Source: Isoetes taiwanensis
Taxonomy: Eukaryota; Streptophyta; Lycopodiopsida; Isoetales; Isoetaceae
Assembly (NCBI GenBank): GCA_021234155.1
Contig: JAJEKV010000036.1
Coordinates: forward strand, 5,710,209 to 5,774,208
Reading direction: 5' to 3'
Length of the DNA: 64,000 nt
Shown here: piece after piece, positions 1-11,026 of the stretch
Layout of the letters: each line of letters begins with the position of its first letter
Position numbering within the stretch: position 1 is the first letter of the stretch
The notes under the pieces: generated by a model
Database searches by the model: none
What the model was told of the DNA's origin: nothing
What the model saw: only the letters and a program-made list of their open reading frames with translations
Program-made: the position numbers and the translations under genes

Positions 1-1835
1 AAGAAGAACACTACTTATTAACAACATTGGATTTACAAAGACTAGCTATAACACAGTTGCATTGTAATTCAGGAACTGGTTACTCCATCAAAGCTAATCC
101 AATTTTCAGTTAGGACTTGTAGACTCCTTAATAAAAGAATCATTTTCAATAGCATCTAGATTTGGAACTCCAACTGAACAGCTAGTTTGTTACTCTCTCA
201 TGAAATTTGCAAGCAACTAGTCATGTTATTTCAATACCTATTTCAATCTAGTCCAGTGGCTCAATGGCGACAAGTTGCATTTGCACTCGTAAAAGGACTC
301 CATGTTTAAAAGCCAATGAATAGCATTGCAACTAGCATATATACTCAGGAAATAACACTAGGCAACACTATAAAAGATGTGTCTAGGGAGCTTTTGCAGC
401 CATTCAACTCTTGAATGAGGAAGAGCTTAAATCAAAACTAGTGGGGCTTCTAAGGAAAGGTATTAAAAGCCTGGCTATTGTGTTTTTACATTCATATATA
501 TTTCGTCAACACTCTCCTTGCTTATGCTCATGCAGTAGGGAAGAAAATGTTTCTCCTGTACACTCCTCCAATATGAGGCCAGAAGAAAGTACGAAGTGAA
601 GACGAAAGTATTTCTAAAGCATATGAACCTCTAGTTGAAAAGCATAAGAAAAAGTACCTTACAGGAAATAAGCTTCGGTCATAAAGACAGTAGTGCTACC
701 TTGTCATGGCCTAATAGACCAACTGTTCCTGTAGAAGCCAAGTGGAAACTTGAAAAATGTACTTATCCCGATGCCATGCTAGTAAACTGGCAATAGGCCA
801 ACATAGCACTGAGGAAGAAATCAGTAAACACAGAGAAATCTGGCCATGTCCCAACAAAGATGTCATATAGATGCGATGCTATTGTTGTGAGATGATATCC
901 CCATGTTCTTAAAATCAAAGCAATTTTGCGAAGCATATTTGGGAAAAAAGAAATTCTATTATAATGCTGAGACAGGTTCTACTAAAAAGACTACAATATT
1001 AACTTATTCGAATTATGTCTCTTCAAGGATGCCAGCACGAATCTGTGGCAACAACCAAATGACATTTAAGCTTCAAGAAATAACAAATGAACTTCCAGCA
1101 TTGTTTCAGAGATGAAGGGCAATAGAGAAATACTAGCCTAGAGAAGAATCCATTCTGGCACATCTATTGCATGTTGGAACAACCCGTTCAGAAAAAAAAA
1201 AAGTGGGGACCTGTTCCACCACGCAAGAACTCCAAGTCATCTGTTTTTTTACCGGCTAAAACTTCCAGCTCTAAGTTAAACAGAATATGAATAAGGAAAC
1301 GAGGATTGCCCCAGGGTCCTCCAAACACTCTGAATATGTCGGAGGAAAAAGTAAGAAGGGCAAAGGAGGGAACGTAATGGATGGAGGCATCCAGAACCCA
1401 ACAAATATTTCAAAAAAAAATCATTACTGTTTTTCCATACCTGACGCTTGACCAAACCCATAGTATTCAAAAATGCTCTACAGTGCAATTCGAACTATAA
1501 GAAATAAAGGTTGTGATTGCAGTAGCACTGAGGGTGCAGATACACTGAGGGTGCAGAAAGGTCATGGAAGTTACGAATCAAAATGATGTATAAAACAAGG
1601 ATTAGAAGGAGAATGCTCGGGACATCGTTTTGTATCCCCGTGTGAAAATTTGGGTCATTTCTAATTTTTCTTGCTGTCGATTTAGAAAATGGGAGATCTA
1701 AGGGTGAAAGCAGATGCCACTCAAGATTTGGCTTAGGTGGAACTGCTACGTGGATAGGCTAGAATTGCAAGAAAGGCTGTAGGCTTGGTTAGGCTGGTGT
1801 GCTAAAAAAAAAAAAAAGGATATCATTTGAAAGAG
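1..1835. other. Left flank, no gene recognised
   Basis: No reading frame here gives a recognisable protein. Two exon-like pieces can be seen. One runs about 395-461: it follows a CAG, encodes IQLLNEEELKSKLVGLLRK and is followed by GTATTA. The other, near 950-1000, encodes KKFYYNAETGSTKK, which faintly recalls the second half of a WW domain (YYYN..T), but the tryptophans are absent. Both are surrounded by stops. They may be relics of a decayed gene or chance; no function is assigned. Confidence 0.3.
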
Positions 1836-2140
1836 CATTTTTATGACCCTAGTTGCATGTTTTGGCCTAGGTACATGTTTGAGCCTAGGTAGTCTGTTTG
1901 ACCCTAAGGGCAATGCTTGAGCCTATGTGGCATGTTTGAGCTGAGGTGTTTGAGCCTATGTGGCATGTTTGAGCCTAGGGCATGTTTGACCCTAGGGGCA
2001 ATGCTTGAGCCTAGGTGGCATGTTTGAGCCGAGGTGTTTGAGCCTATGTGGCATTATGGCATGTTTGAACCAACATGGCATGTTTGAGCCACGTGGCATG
2101 TTTGAACGTAGGGGCATGCTTGAGCCTAGGAGCACAACAT
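1836..2140. repeat. Small block of 19-bp minisatellite
   Basis: Degenerate tandem monomers of the form GGCATGTTTGAGCCTAGGT repeat about every 19-21 bp. This is the same family as the large block at 3320-5300 but more diverged, with indels and monomers missing the GGCATG start. It is separated from the main block by about 1.2 kb of unique-looking sequence, so it is probably an older outlier of the same array. Confidence 0.85.
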
Positions 2141-3319
2141 TTCAACCATAAAAAAACTTGCAGTAGGGCAGGCTTGGGGAAAGGGATTGTAAAAGTTTAA
2201 AGGATGAAGCTCTTCTTGAAGAAAGAATATGCACGTACCATATGTAGGTTTCACTGGATTTGGAGTTTGTAGATTAGAATCAATGTTGGTGAGGAAAATG
2301 ATGTAGAAAGGCACTTAAAAGGGGCATGATTGGCATTCTGGTGATACTAATTTATTTCTAATGCATGGATAAGTAACCTTTTGTTCCTAATGCATGGATA
2401 TGACAACATCGTTTCTTAACTATTAGCATAGGACATTAATACAGTCCTGGGCTGATAAATAGGCTTCTTCCAGATTGATAGTTAATCATGAATTTCAAAG
2501 AATTCATCACAACAACGGAAATTTGAATCTTCCGTGCATTATCTTAATAAGGTAATGTACGCCAATCTAGATTATGGCGAATATTATTTACTGGTGGTGC
2601 CACCTTGTCTATAAACTATTCAAATTAAACATTTATATCGATGATCAGCAATAAAGACACCATAGTATCTTATTGAGATGTGCATTCCGAAAGGAGTTTA
2701 ATGCAGTGGACCAATATTACCACATGTGTGCAGCAAAAAGCCCATATGCATGCAGCAATGTTAACAATTAATGACAACATAACAAGAAAGAATTAAAATG
2801 CTATTCTAGAACATAACTAAGGTGTATGATCCATGTTCAGATAATCCAATGTTGATTAACAATGGTAAGAAGAAGAGGCAGGGCAAGAAATCCTTGTTTT
2901 TCTTCTGTGCTCCTTTGTTTTTTCAGTTAAAAGACACGTTCTTCCTTAAATCGGCTCGTAAACAAAATGCTTAGAACAGAATACTTACAAGAACAACCTC
3001 CATAGCCACAACAATATCTTCACTCAATCTGGAAGAAAGGAAGGAAGCGCAAAATAGGATCGCGATACAAGCATGGGATCTGGTTGAAAGGAAGGATCGC
3101 AATATCGAGCACCATATAAATAAGCCACAGTCGCGGGATAGATAAGCCATGGTCGCGAAATTTTTGGTACAGGAGTTTGGCAAGGGATAGAATAGAGGGA
3201 ACTTCAAGAACTTAAAGAGCTGGCTGCCTTCCACAAGTCGAACAAGGCCAGGACTTTGCGCGGCTACCTCACCAGAGGGGAGAGGCCGAGCGCTAAGAGA
3301 TGGACCCCAAAAACGTTCC
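2141..3319. other. Spacer between minisatellite blocks, no gene seen
   Basis: AT-rich sequence with stops in all frames. The open frame on the minus strand near 2971-3339 runs into the satellite and has no recognisable domain. Nothing functional can be supported here. Confidence 0.5.
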
Positions 3320-5300
3320 TGTTGGAGCCCACATGACATGTTTGAGCCACCTTGTCATGATGGAGCCTAGGTGGCATGTTGGAGGCCGTGTGGCATTTTT
3401 GAGCCACCTTGGCATGTTTGAGACTAGGTCGCATGTTGGAGCCTACGTGGCATGTGGAAGCCCACGTGGCATGTTTGAGCCTACGTGGCATGCTGGAGCC
3501 TATGTGGCATGTTTGAGCCATCTTGGCATGTTCACGACATGTGTCATGTTTGAGCCACCTTGGCATGTCGGAGCCTAGGTGGCATGTTGGAGCCCACATG
3601 GCATGTTTGAGCCACCTTGGCATGTGGAAGCCTAGGTGGCATGGTGGAGCCTACGTGTCATGTTTGTCCACCTTAGCATGTTGGAGCCCGTGTGGCATTT
3701 CGGAGCCTAGGTGGCAAGTTTGAGCCACCTTGGCATGTTGAAGCTGAGGTTTGGCATGCTGGAGCCTATGTGGCATGTTTGAGCCACCTTAACATGTTGG
3801 ACCCTAGGTGGCATGGTGGAGCCCACGTGTCATGTTTGTCCACCTTAGCATGTTGGAGTCTAGCTGGCATGTTGGAGCCCGCGTGGCATTTAAGAGCCTA
3901 GGTGGCATGTTTGAGCCACCTTGGCATGTTGGAGCCGAGGTGGCATGTTGGAGCCCATGTGCCATGTTTGAGCCACCTTGACATGTTTGAGCCACCTTGG
4001 CATGTTAGAGCCTAGGTGGCATGTTGGAGCCTAGGTGGCATGTTTGAGTCACCTTGACATGTTGGAGCCTAGGTGGCATGTTGGAGCCCACATGCCATGT
4101 TTGAGCCACCTTGGCATGTTGGGGCCTAGGTGGCATGTTGGAACCTGCATGGCATTTTGGAGCCTAGGCGGCTTGTTTAAGCCACCTTGGCATGTTTGAG
4201 CCTAGATGAGATGTTGGAGCCTAGATGGCATGTTGGAGCCCACGTGGCACGTTTCAGCCACCTTGGCATGTTGGAGCCTAGGTGGCATGTTGGAGCCCAC
4301 GTGGCATGTTTGAGCCACCTTGGCATGTTAGAGTCTAGGTGGCATGTTTGAGCCACCTTGGCATGTTGGAGCCTAGGTGGCATGTTTGAGCCCACGTGGC
4401 ATGTTTGAGCCACCTTGGCATGTTGGAGCCTATGTGGCACGTTGGAGCATAGGTGGCATGTTTGAGCCACCTTGGCATGTTGGAGCCCGCGTGGCATATT
4501 TGGGCCACCTTGGCATGTTTGAGCCACCTTGGCATGTTGGAGCCTAGGTGGCATGTTGGAGCCCATGTGGCATGTTTGAGCCACCTTGGCATGTTGGAGC
4601 CTAGGTGGCATGTAGGGGCCCGCGTGGCATGTTTGAGCCACCTTGGCATGTTGGAGCCCGCGTGGCATGTTTGAGACACCTTGGCATGTTTGAGCCTAGG
4701 TGGCATGTTGGAGCCTAGGTGGCATGTTGGGAGCCCACGTGGCATGTTTGAGCCACCTTGGCATGTTGGAGCCCGTGTGGCATGTTTTAGACACCTTGGC
4801 ATGTTTGAGCCTAGGGCCTATGTGGCATGTTGGAGCCTAGGTGGCATGTTTGAGCCACCTTGGCATGTTTGAGCTTTGGTGGCATATTGGTGCCTAGGCG
4901 ACATGCTTGAGCCACCTTGGCAGGTTGGAGCCTAGGTGGCACGTTGGATCCCGGGCATGTTTGAGCCACCTTACCTTGGCATGTTGGAGCCTACATGGCA
5001 TGTTTGAGGCACGTTGGCATGTTGGAGCCTAGGTGGCATGTTGGAGCCCACGTGGCATGTTTGAGCCACCTTGGCATGTTTGAGCCTAGGTGTCATGTTG
5101 GAGCCTAGGTGGCATGTTGGAGCCTACGTGGCATGTTGGAGCCTATATGTGGCATATAGGAGCCTGCATGGCATATTTGAGCCACCTTGGCATGTTTGAG
5201 CCTAGGTGGCATGTTGGTGCCTAGGTGGCATGCTTGAGCCGTCTTGGCATGTTGGCACCTAATTGGCATGTTGGAGCCCACGTGGCATGTTTGAGCCATG
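3320..5300. repeat. 57-bp higher-order minisatellite (3 x 19 bp)
   Basis: About 2 kb of tandem 19-bp monomers in three main versions: GGCATGTTTGAGCCACCTT, GGCATGTTGGAGCCTAGGT and GGCATGTTGGAGCCCACGT. In the best-ordered part (about 4190-5290) they often follow one another in that order, giving a 57-bp higher-order unit. Because 57 is a multiple of 3, long spurious open frames appear on both strands with a 19-residue period; these are not genes. The third monomer followed by the next one creates CCACGTGG, a perfect G-box palindrome. GCCACCT and AGGTGGC in neighbouring monomers can pair as short hairpins, and CCTAGG is another palindrome. Confidence 0.95.
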
Positions 5301-5394
5301 TTGGATCTAACCGTTGAAGTTATTTTTCACGAATGTAAAACAATACGATACATTCCCAAAGTTGAGCGCACAAACAATATTCTAGGTGGTGGTG

Positions 5395-6110
5395 CTTTGC
5401 TTAAGAAATAACCTCAAAAAAGCCATACTTCCTTAAGAAATAGCTACGTAAAAACTACACCACTTCAGAAAACCACACTTATGTAAAAAATAGCCACTTA
5501 AAAACTACACCTGCTAAAAAACCATACTTACTTTAAAAAACAGCTACTTAAAAACTATACCTAGTTATATAAACCACACCTAAAAAAATCATACTTCCTT
5601 GAAAATAGCTTCTTAAAAACTACACCTAGTTATAAACTACACCACTTCAAAAAACCATACTTCGTTAAAAAACAGCCACTTAAAAATTACACCCGCTTAT
5701 AAACCACACTTCAAAAAACCTTACTTCTTTAAAAAACAGCTATTTAAAAACTACACCCACTTATAAACGACACCTCAAAAAACAACATCTCGATTGAAAA
5801 AAATCATACCACTTCAGAAAACCATACTTCCTTAAAAAACAACCACTTAAAAACTATACCTCCTTATAAACCACACTTAAAAAAACTATACTTCCATAAA
5901 AAAATGACTACTTAAAACTACACCTAGTTATAAACTACACCTCAAAAAACAACACCTTCTTAAAAACAACACCCCCTCAAAAAAATAAGCAACACTTCTT
6001 TTAAAAAAACAACACCTCAAAAAAAGACCACATCTTAAAAAAAAAACAAAAACTATAGCTCCATAAAAAAAACTACACCGCCTCCTTAATAAACCACACC
6101 TCCACATAAC
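5395..6110. repeat. A/C-rich degenerate tandem repeat
   Basis: The motif CTTAAAAACTACACC recurs at about 5446, 5487, 5547, 5610, 5678, 5741, 5846 and 5912, so the period is near 60 bp in the central part. It is mixed with variants of AAACCATACTTCCTTAAAAAA. The plus strand is almost free of G, a strong strand asymmetry. There are no recognisable transposon ends. A minus-strand frame at 5928-6245 is low-complexity and not considered a gene. Confidence 0.85.
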
Positions 6111-6539
6111 CACATGTAGATTTTTTGGAACAACGACATGTCGTCTTTTTGTTACTGTTGTTTTTAGGTGTGGACCCAGAATTGGGGTGGTTGTGATTAT
6201 ATGAGAGTTTATGCACATTACAAAGGAGTAATGATCTTGAAGCACATGCTATCTTCTAACTCGAGTGCATAGTGTTTCCTGAGAAGAGTTAGTGTAGGCA
6301 GATGTGTTGGATATATGGGTGGCATATATTATCATGGCAAAAAAATATGTTGGTGCTGTTATATCACATTTTGATAAGAAAGGGAAAAAAAAAAGGGAAT
6401 TGTGCAGAAGTGAATCTGGTGTGTTTGTAAGTACTTCATTAAGGAGTTTGATTAAGTAATCCTGAAATAACAATTTATACATTAGTTGTTTAGACGACTC
6501 TTGGTCATGGATTTCGGAGAATTCCCATATTGGTTATGG
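6111..6539. other. Spacer, nothing recognised
   Basis: AT-rich sequence between the A/C-rich repeat and the diverged Helitron fragment. No coding sequence, RNA gene or repeat could be supported. Confidence 0.4.
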
Positions 6540-7090
6540 ATTTCTTCCATATGGTTGTCAAGTTGTCCTGTTTAATATCTTCGTATGTTTGGAAGTAGTG
6601 AAAGTTTGAAACTTAATTATAAAATTCTGAGGGCTTAAATTTAAGGGGATTATTTATATATTGAGCAGTTTGTTTGATGTTGGTGTTGCTTTGTATGTGC
6701 AGGGTACGGATTCGAGAATAAGGTTTCCTGAGTGGTATTGGAAGCGTGACGTGCAGTGGAGGGTGGCTGTTATTTACATTGATTGGTAAGGTCATGGTAT
6801 TTTTGGATTGTCATGAGGAAGGTTGTCCTGGTGAGTTTGCTGGTGTGTTAAACATTCTAGGATTTAGGTAGCAGGTAGTAGGTTGGATATTTGTGTGTGT
6901 ATGCGTGTTTGAAAGGACTGGAGTGTGAGGTTGTAATGCCAAGGTCTAGAGTACAGATTGATTCAAGTTATATATACTTTGCTGATGAGGTTAGAAGATT
7001 GAGGCGAAACGAGTATAGGTGGAGATGGTATGCAAATTTGGCTTACAATACCTTTTAGTCTTGACGATGGGCAATGTGTCCATTTGAAAG
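6540..7090 (+). pseudogene. Diverged 5' fragment of the Helitron element
   Basis: This stretch aligns with the 5' part of the triplicated unit (about 7625-8110) at visibly lower identity than the units share with each other. It includes the untranslated stretch with TTTGTATGTGCAGGG and, from about 6936, a frame starting MPRSRVQIDSS and continuing VRRLRRNEYRWRWYA. That is the counterpart of the intact-looking N terminus MPRPRVEIDPS in the units. The frame stops after about 40 codons. It is an older relative of the element, immediately left of the array. Confidence 0.8.
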
Positions 7091-7107
7091 CTACAAATCC
7101 ATGCACT

Positions 7108-7468
7108 TAGATAGCGAGCCCGACCCAGAGGCCTGCAGATAGTCAGCCCGGCTTTGTTGATTGGCGAGTCGAGAATGCCTCAACTTGCCAACAATCCAGG
7201 AAGTACAGGCCTTCTTCTCGACTCGCGAGTCGAGAACAGGGAGTGTACACTCTGGACTGTTGGCTGGTTGAGGAATTCTCGAGTTGCGAGTTGAGAATGC
7301 ACAAAGGCTGCAGCACAAAGAATGCACAAAGGCGATGCCGGCTCCAGTGCATTCTGCAGGTGCCTGCTGACAGTCTGAGACACTCTCCTTTGACATATCT
7401 TGCTCGAATATTGCGAAGGGAAGTGGTCCTGACTGTCTGCAGGCCTCTGGGTCGGGCTCGCTATCTGC
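7108..7468. repeat. Foldback / terminal-inverted-repeat element
   Basis: The left end (7108-7146, containing GATAGCGAGCCCGACCCAGA) is the reverse complement of the right end (about 7429-7466), with one mismatch over about 38 bp. Inner arms also pair: GCCAACAATCCAG near 7189 with CTGGACTGTTGGC near 7252, and GCCTCAAC with GTTGAGG. All arms converge on the palindrome at 7215-7236, so most of the left half can fold onto the right half. The right arm carries an extra piece of about 120 bp. No convincing target-site duplication is seen. Units 2 and 3 keep only the right arm. Confidence 0.8.
7215..7236. other. Perfect 22-bp palindrome at the array breakpoint
   Basis: TTCTCGACTCG is followed immediately by its exact reverse complement. 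The palindrome is the centre of the foldback. The left boundary of the triplicated unit falls inside its right end, at 7234, which makes it a plausible break-prone site. Confidence 0.9.
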
Positions 7469-8007
7469 AAGTTAGATATACTTTGTTGATGAGCTTAGAA
7501 GATTGAGGCGAAATGAGTATAGGTGGAGATGGTATGCAAATTTGGCTTACAATACCTTTCAGTCTTGACGATGGGCAATGTGTCCATTTCAATGTATGAA
7601 TAAGTTGACAGTTAATTAATCCTGAAATAAGTGTTGTCCTGTTTATTATCTTCATATACTTTGAAGCAGTGAAAACTTGAAACTTACTTAAATTTGTGAC
7701 GCCTTAAATTTACGGGGACTATTTATATGTTGAATAGTTTGCTTGATGTTGATGTTACTTTGTATGTGCAGGGGACGGCTTGGAGGGTTTCGTGAGTGGA
7801 TTTGGGAGCGTGCCATGCATTGGAGGGTGGTCGGGTGGGTGGCCATCTACGTTGTCTAGTAAGGTTATGGTATTTTTGGATTGTCATAAGTAAGGTTGTG
7901 TTGGTGAGTCTGCTGGTGTATTAAATATTCTAGGATTTGGGTAGCAGGTAGTAGGTTGAATATTTGTGTGTGTATGCGTGTTCCAAAGGACTGAGTGTGA
8001 GGTTGCA
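7469..8007 (+). other. Helitron 5' leader of unit 1
   Basis: Leader upstream of the Helitron reading frame, repeated at about 24168-24705 and 40840-41365. It begins with a truncated internal repeat of the coding start (LRRNEYRWRWYANL, near 7500-7550) that aligns with 6980-7060 and with the true start at 8008. Segments of the 5' end have therefore been duplicated within the element. TTTGTATGTGCAGGGGACGG near 7760 resembles a splice acceptor, so the leader may contain an intron. Confidence 0.55.
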
Positions 8008-8757
8008 ATGCCAAGGCCTAGAGTAGAGATTGATCCAAGTCAGACATACTCTACTGATGAGCTTAGAAGATTGAGGCGAAATGAGTATAGGCAGAGATGG
8101 TATGCGGAGTTGTCTCAAGAGAGGAGAGATGAGTTGAGGCAGCGGAGAAGGGGTTCGGGTGGTCATCGGGTGGGGGGATTGGGTGGGAGGCATACTGAGG
8201 AGGAGGGTGTGAGTGGGCAGCAGATGCCAAGAGATGTGGAGAGTGTTCCAGAAGTGGTGATTGTGGCAAGCATGGCGGTTATACATTGGCAACGACGTAT
8301 ACTAAAGATGCAAGCTCGTCCTATTCCATTTGCTAGTGAATTCATGTGGAACAGATTTTGTGTGCATTGTCATATTGCGTTATTGCCTGGTGAGAGTGAA
8401 ACTTTCTGTTGCAATTGCGGACGGCGTATCTTACCAAAGCTACCTGAATTGCCTGGTTCGTTGACGGATGTTTATGAGGAAGCAGGATTTAGTGCGAAGA
8501 GTCGTGCATTAAATCATATGTTTGCCTTCACTGGGCTTGGTGTTGCCGGTGGAGAGTTTGTGCAGTTAGGGATGCCATCCTCAGTTGCTTTGATGGGCTT
8601 GATGGGTAGGACATACCATAAAATACATCCTACATCAAAACCTGGCCAGTCATTGCATTGGTATATTCATGACAGTAGTGAGAGAGCGGGTTGCGGAGAG
8701 GAAGTTATTGCCCATTGCATGGGTGACGCGAATAGCAGCGACTCTAGAGGCTGTTAA
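8008..8757 (+). pseudogene. Helitron protein, N-terminal part, unit 1
   Basis: The frame from MPRPRVEIDPSQ has a basic N terminus rich in R and E, then CVHCHIALLPG and CCNCGRRILPKLP. This is a four-cysteine finger followed by the LP-rich linker typical of the start of Helitron Rep/helicase proteins. FAFTGLGVAGG, GRTYHKIHP and WYIHDSSE follow in the expected order. The methionine at 8008 was chosen because homology with the diverged copy at 6936 begins there; the open frame extends 14 codons further upstream. The frame stops at 8757 while the homology continues in another frame, so the gene is broken. Nuclear rolling-circle transposition is the family's role. Confidence 0.8.
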
Positions 8758-10207
8758 TCCTTACTGTCACATGATAAGGCGAGTGAAGCAAATGCGGTTG
8801 GAGTCCGTGTTCTTGACATTGAATGGGCCAGTTGCGAGTGATGAAGTTGCTGCCATAGTGCATGCAAATAACTCAGCCACAATTAATCCAAGGATAGCAG
8901 TTTTTTGGCTTCACCAGGATCAACGACCAGTTTTTATGAGTATACTGGATCCGCAGTATGAACCCTTGCAATACTCGCTTATATTTCCAGCTGGGACGGC
9001 GGGATGGTTCCCTGATAATGACCAGCAGATGTCGCAGGTGGATTGGTATAGGTCACGTTTGCTCCATGAGGTGCGGTTCCTTCAGTTAGGGCGTCTGACT
9101 TGTGAATACCTTGTGGATATGTATTCTAGGGTCGAAGAAGCAAGGCTGAATTTCTTGGCAACTAATGGATATGAGAGGTCGAGGTCTATGGTTGATAATT
9201 CAAATGTTGAGGAGGATGATGATTTTATTGAGAACCAGGGTGGGCAGTATGTCCGACGATCGCTCCCTTCGTCTTTTATTGGTTCTAGGCAATGGTGCTC
9301 GGTCCAGATTATGCGGATGCGTTAGCTCTTTGCAAGTGAAGGGGCCTCCTAGCCTGTTTATTACAATGACTACGAATCCGGATTGGCCAGAGATCAAGGC
9401 AGTATTGCGCGTTGGCCAAACTGCTGCAGATGTCCCAATTATTGTTGCCAGGTCATTCCATGCTCGTTTCCAATCTTTGAAGGATTTCTTGCATTCTTAT
9501 GTTGGTCCGCTTTATATGATATGATCCATGTTATAGAATTCCGTAAACGTGGGCTGCCTCATGGCCACATTGTACTTAAAACAGAACATGAGATTCCATT
9601 TGAGGTCATTGACTTGCTAATATCCGCTGAGATTCCAGAAAATGATGAGGTGCTTGCTCAAATGGTACGAAAATATATGGTGCACAATCACTCTGAACGA
9701 TGCTCTAAGGATGGGGCATGCTGTTGGCATTATCCTCGAGACTTGACTACAAGAACATATTTGGACTCGAAGGGTTATGTGCAGTATCGAAGAAGGAAAG
9801 TTGAAGATAGATATGTTGTGTCATACTCACGTTTCCTGTTAAAGCAGTTTGATTGTCATATCAATGTTGATGTTGCTTCGACTGTTCATATCTTCATGTA
9901 TCTATACAGCTATATTTATAAAGGTTTTGACAAGGTGGAGTATCGAATTGATCGTGAACGACAATTTGATGATGAGATACGTGATTACCAAAGTGCAAGG
10001 TATTTATCGTCAACTGAGGCGGGATGGCGAATACTAAAGTTTCATGTCACAGAAAAGTATCCTGGTGTTAAGTGTCTCCCACTTCATCGTCAACAAAGAA
10101 CGAGTAGATCATATAGGAGGCCCAACAGCACTTCGTTGCTTGATTGTTATTTCTTGAGGCCTCCTGCTAACCTAGAACGTGTACTAATGGTGATCACCTT
10201 GAACTAG
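8669..10207 (+). pseudogene. Helitron Rep (HUH endonuclease) domain, unit 1
   Basis: This continues the Helitron protein in a shifted frame: YEPLQYSLIFP (Helitron-like N domain), FITMTTNPDWPEI, then GLPHGHIVL (HUH nuclease histidines) and YLYSYIYKG (paired tyrosines that nick and rejoin DNA in this family). In this copy the frame breaks near 9310 (ATTATGCGG in place of ATTGCGG) and near 9510 (CTTTATATGATATG in place of CTTGCGTATATG). Unit 2 is open at both places. The domain order is correct, but the copy as printed cannot make a whole Rep. Confidence 0.85.
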
Positions 10208-10229
10208 CTAGGCCGCAGCTTCCTAGGAA

Positions 10230-11026
10230 CATAGTTCGGAAGAGAAGTAAGGGAAGCCTTATTTGTAGAATAAGGTTGGTGATGCCCGCGTGAGGGGAGC
10301 TATTCTATTTTGACGATTGTTTGCCGTGATACCCAAATGAGGTGTTGGGAAGACTTAAAGAAGTATAATGGGACTACCTATGATACCTATCAAGAAGTGG
10401 TAATCGTTATGGGTTTATTGCATGATAGATCGAGAGGGCCAGACAATGCAAGAGGCAGTGTTGGCGTTGCAAACGCCGTCGCAGTTGCGTTTCCTTTTTG
10501 CACTGCTTATCCTTGATGGCGCTCCGGCAAGTGAGTTGTGGTCGAATTTTCATGATGACCTGATAAAGGACTTCCATGATGTTTCAGAGACAGGCACTTT
10601 GCTTGCAGAGCAGCAAGCTCTTTTGTGCATTGAAAATGTGCTTGCGCAACATGGCTCTAGTGTTGCTGGCTTTGGGCTGCCTGAAATCCACATTCGGTCA
10701 CAGGTAGTGCTGCAAGAGCTATCGAAGTTTCCTCACCATAGATCTTACATAGAAGAGTAAAAAAAGATGCGTGATAAGATGAACACGAATCAAGGATGAA
10801 TATATGATTATGTTGAGAAGACGGTGCATGGGCCAGGGATAAAAAGACCTGTGTTTATTGATGGGAAAGCTGGTACAGGTAAGACTTTCCTACTCAATGC
10901 TATATGTTTGTTAATCGAGGCTCCTGGGGTTGATTATTTTGCCCTCGGCAGGTACATTGCATGATCGTGCATTTGTATCAGAGATATTACAACCTTCTGT
11001 TGGGGATGGGCAGGTAGGTTGTTAGT
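10230..11026 (+). pseudogene. Helitron linker and truncated Pif1-type helicase, unit 1
   Basis: The segment encodes the usual bridge between Rep and helicase (CWEDLKKYNGTTYDTYQEV, LWSNFHDDLIKDFHDV, then HRSYIEE). After a stop come HGPGIKRPVFIDGKAGTGKTF and an ILPSAGTLHDRAF segment. GKAGTGKT is Walker A of Pif1-type helicases. The usual Helitron helicase runs on for several hundred residues with a Walker B aspartate and motifs III-VI. None of these follow, and coding passes within about 60 bp into an RPA-like domain. The helicase is therefore truncated. In this copy LLIRGSQ is also shifted at about 10915. Confidence 0.8.

Noticed and set aside
4177-4802. Long minus-strand open frames (about 160 codons) with regular HATWAPTCHLGSNM-type repeats
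   Set aside because: They are translations of the 57-bp minisatellite, open on both strands because the period is a multiple of three.
3320-5300. Resemblance to a CRISPR array
   Set aside because: Monomers are contiguous with no unique spacers, in a plant nuclear context.
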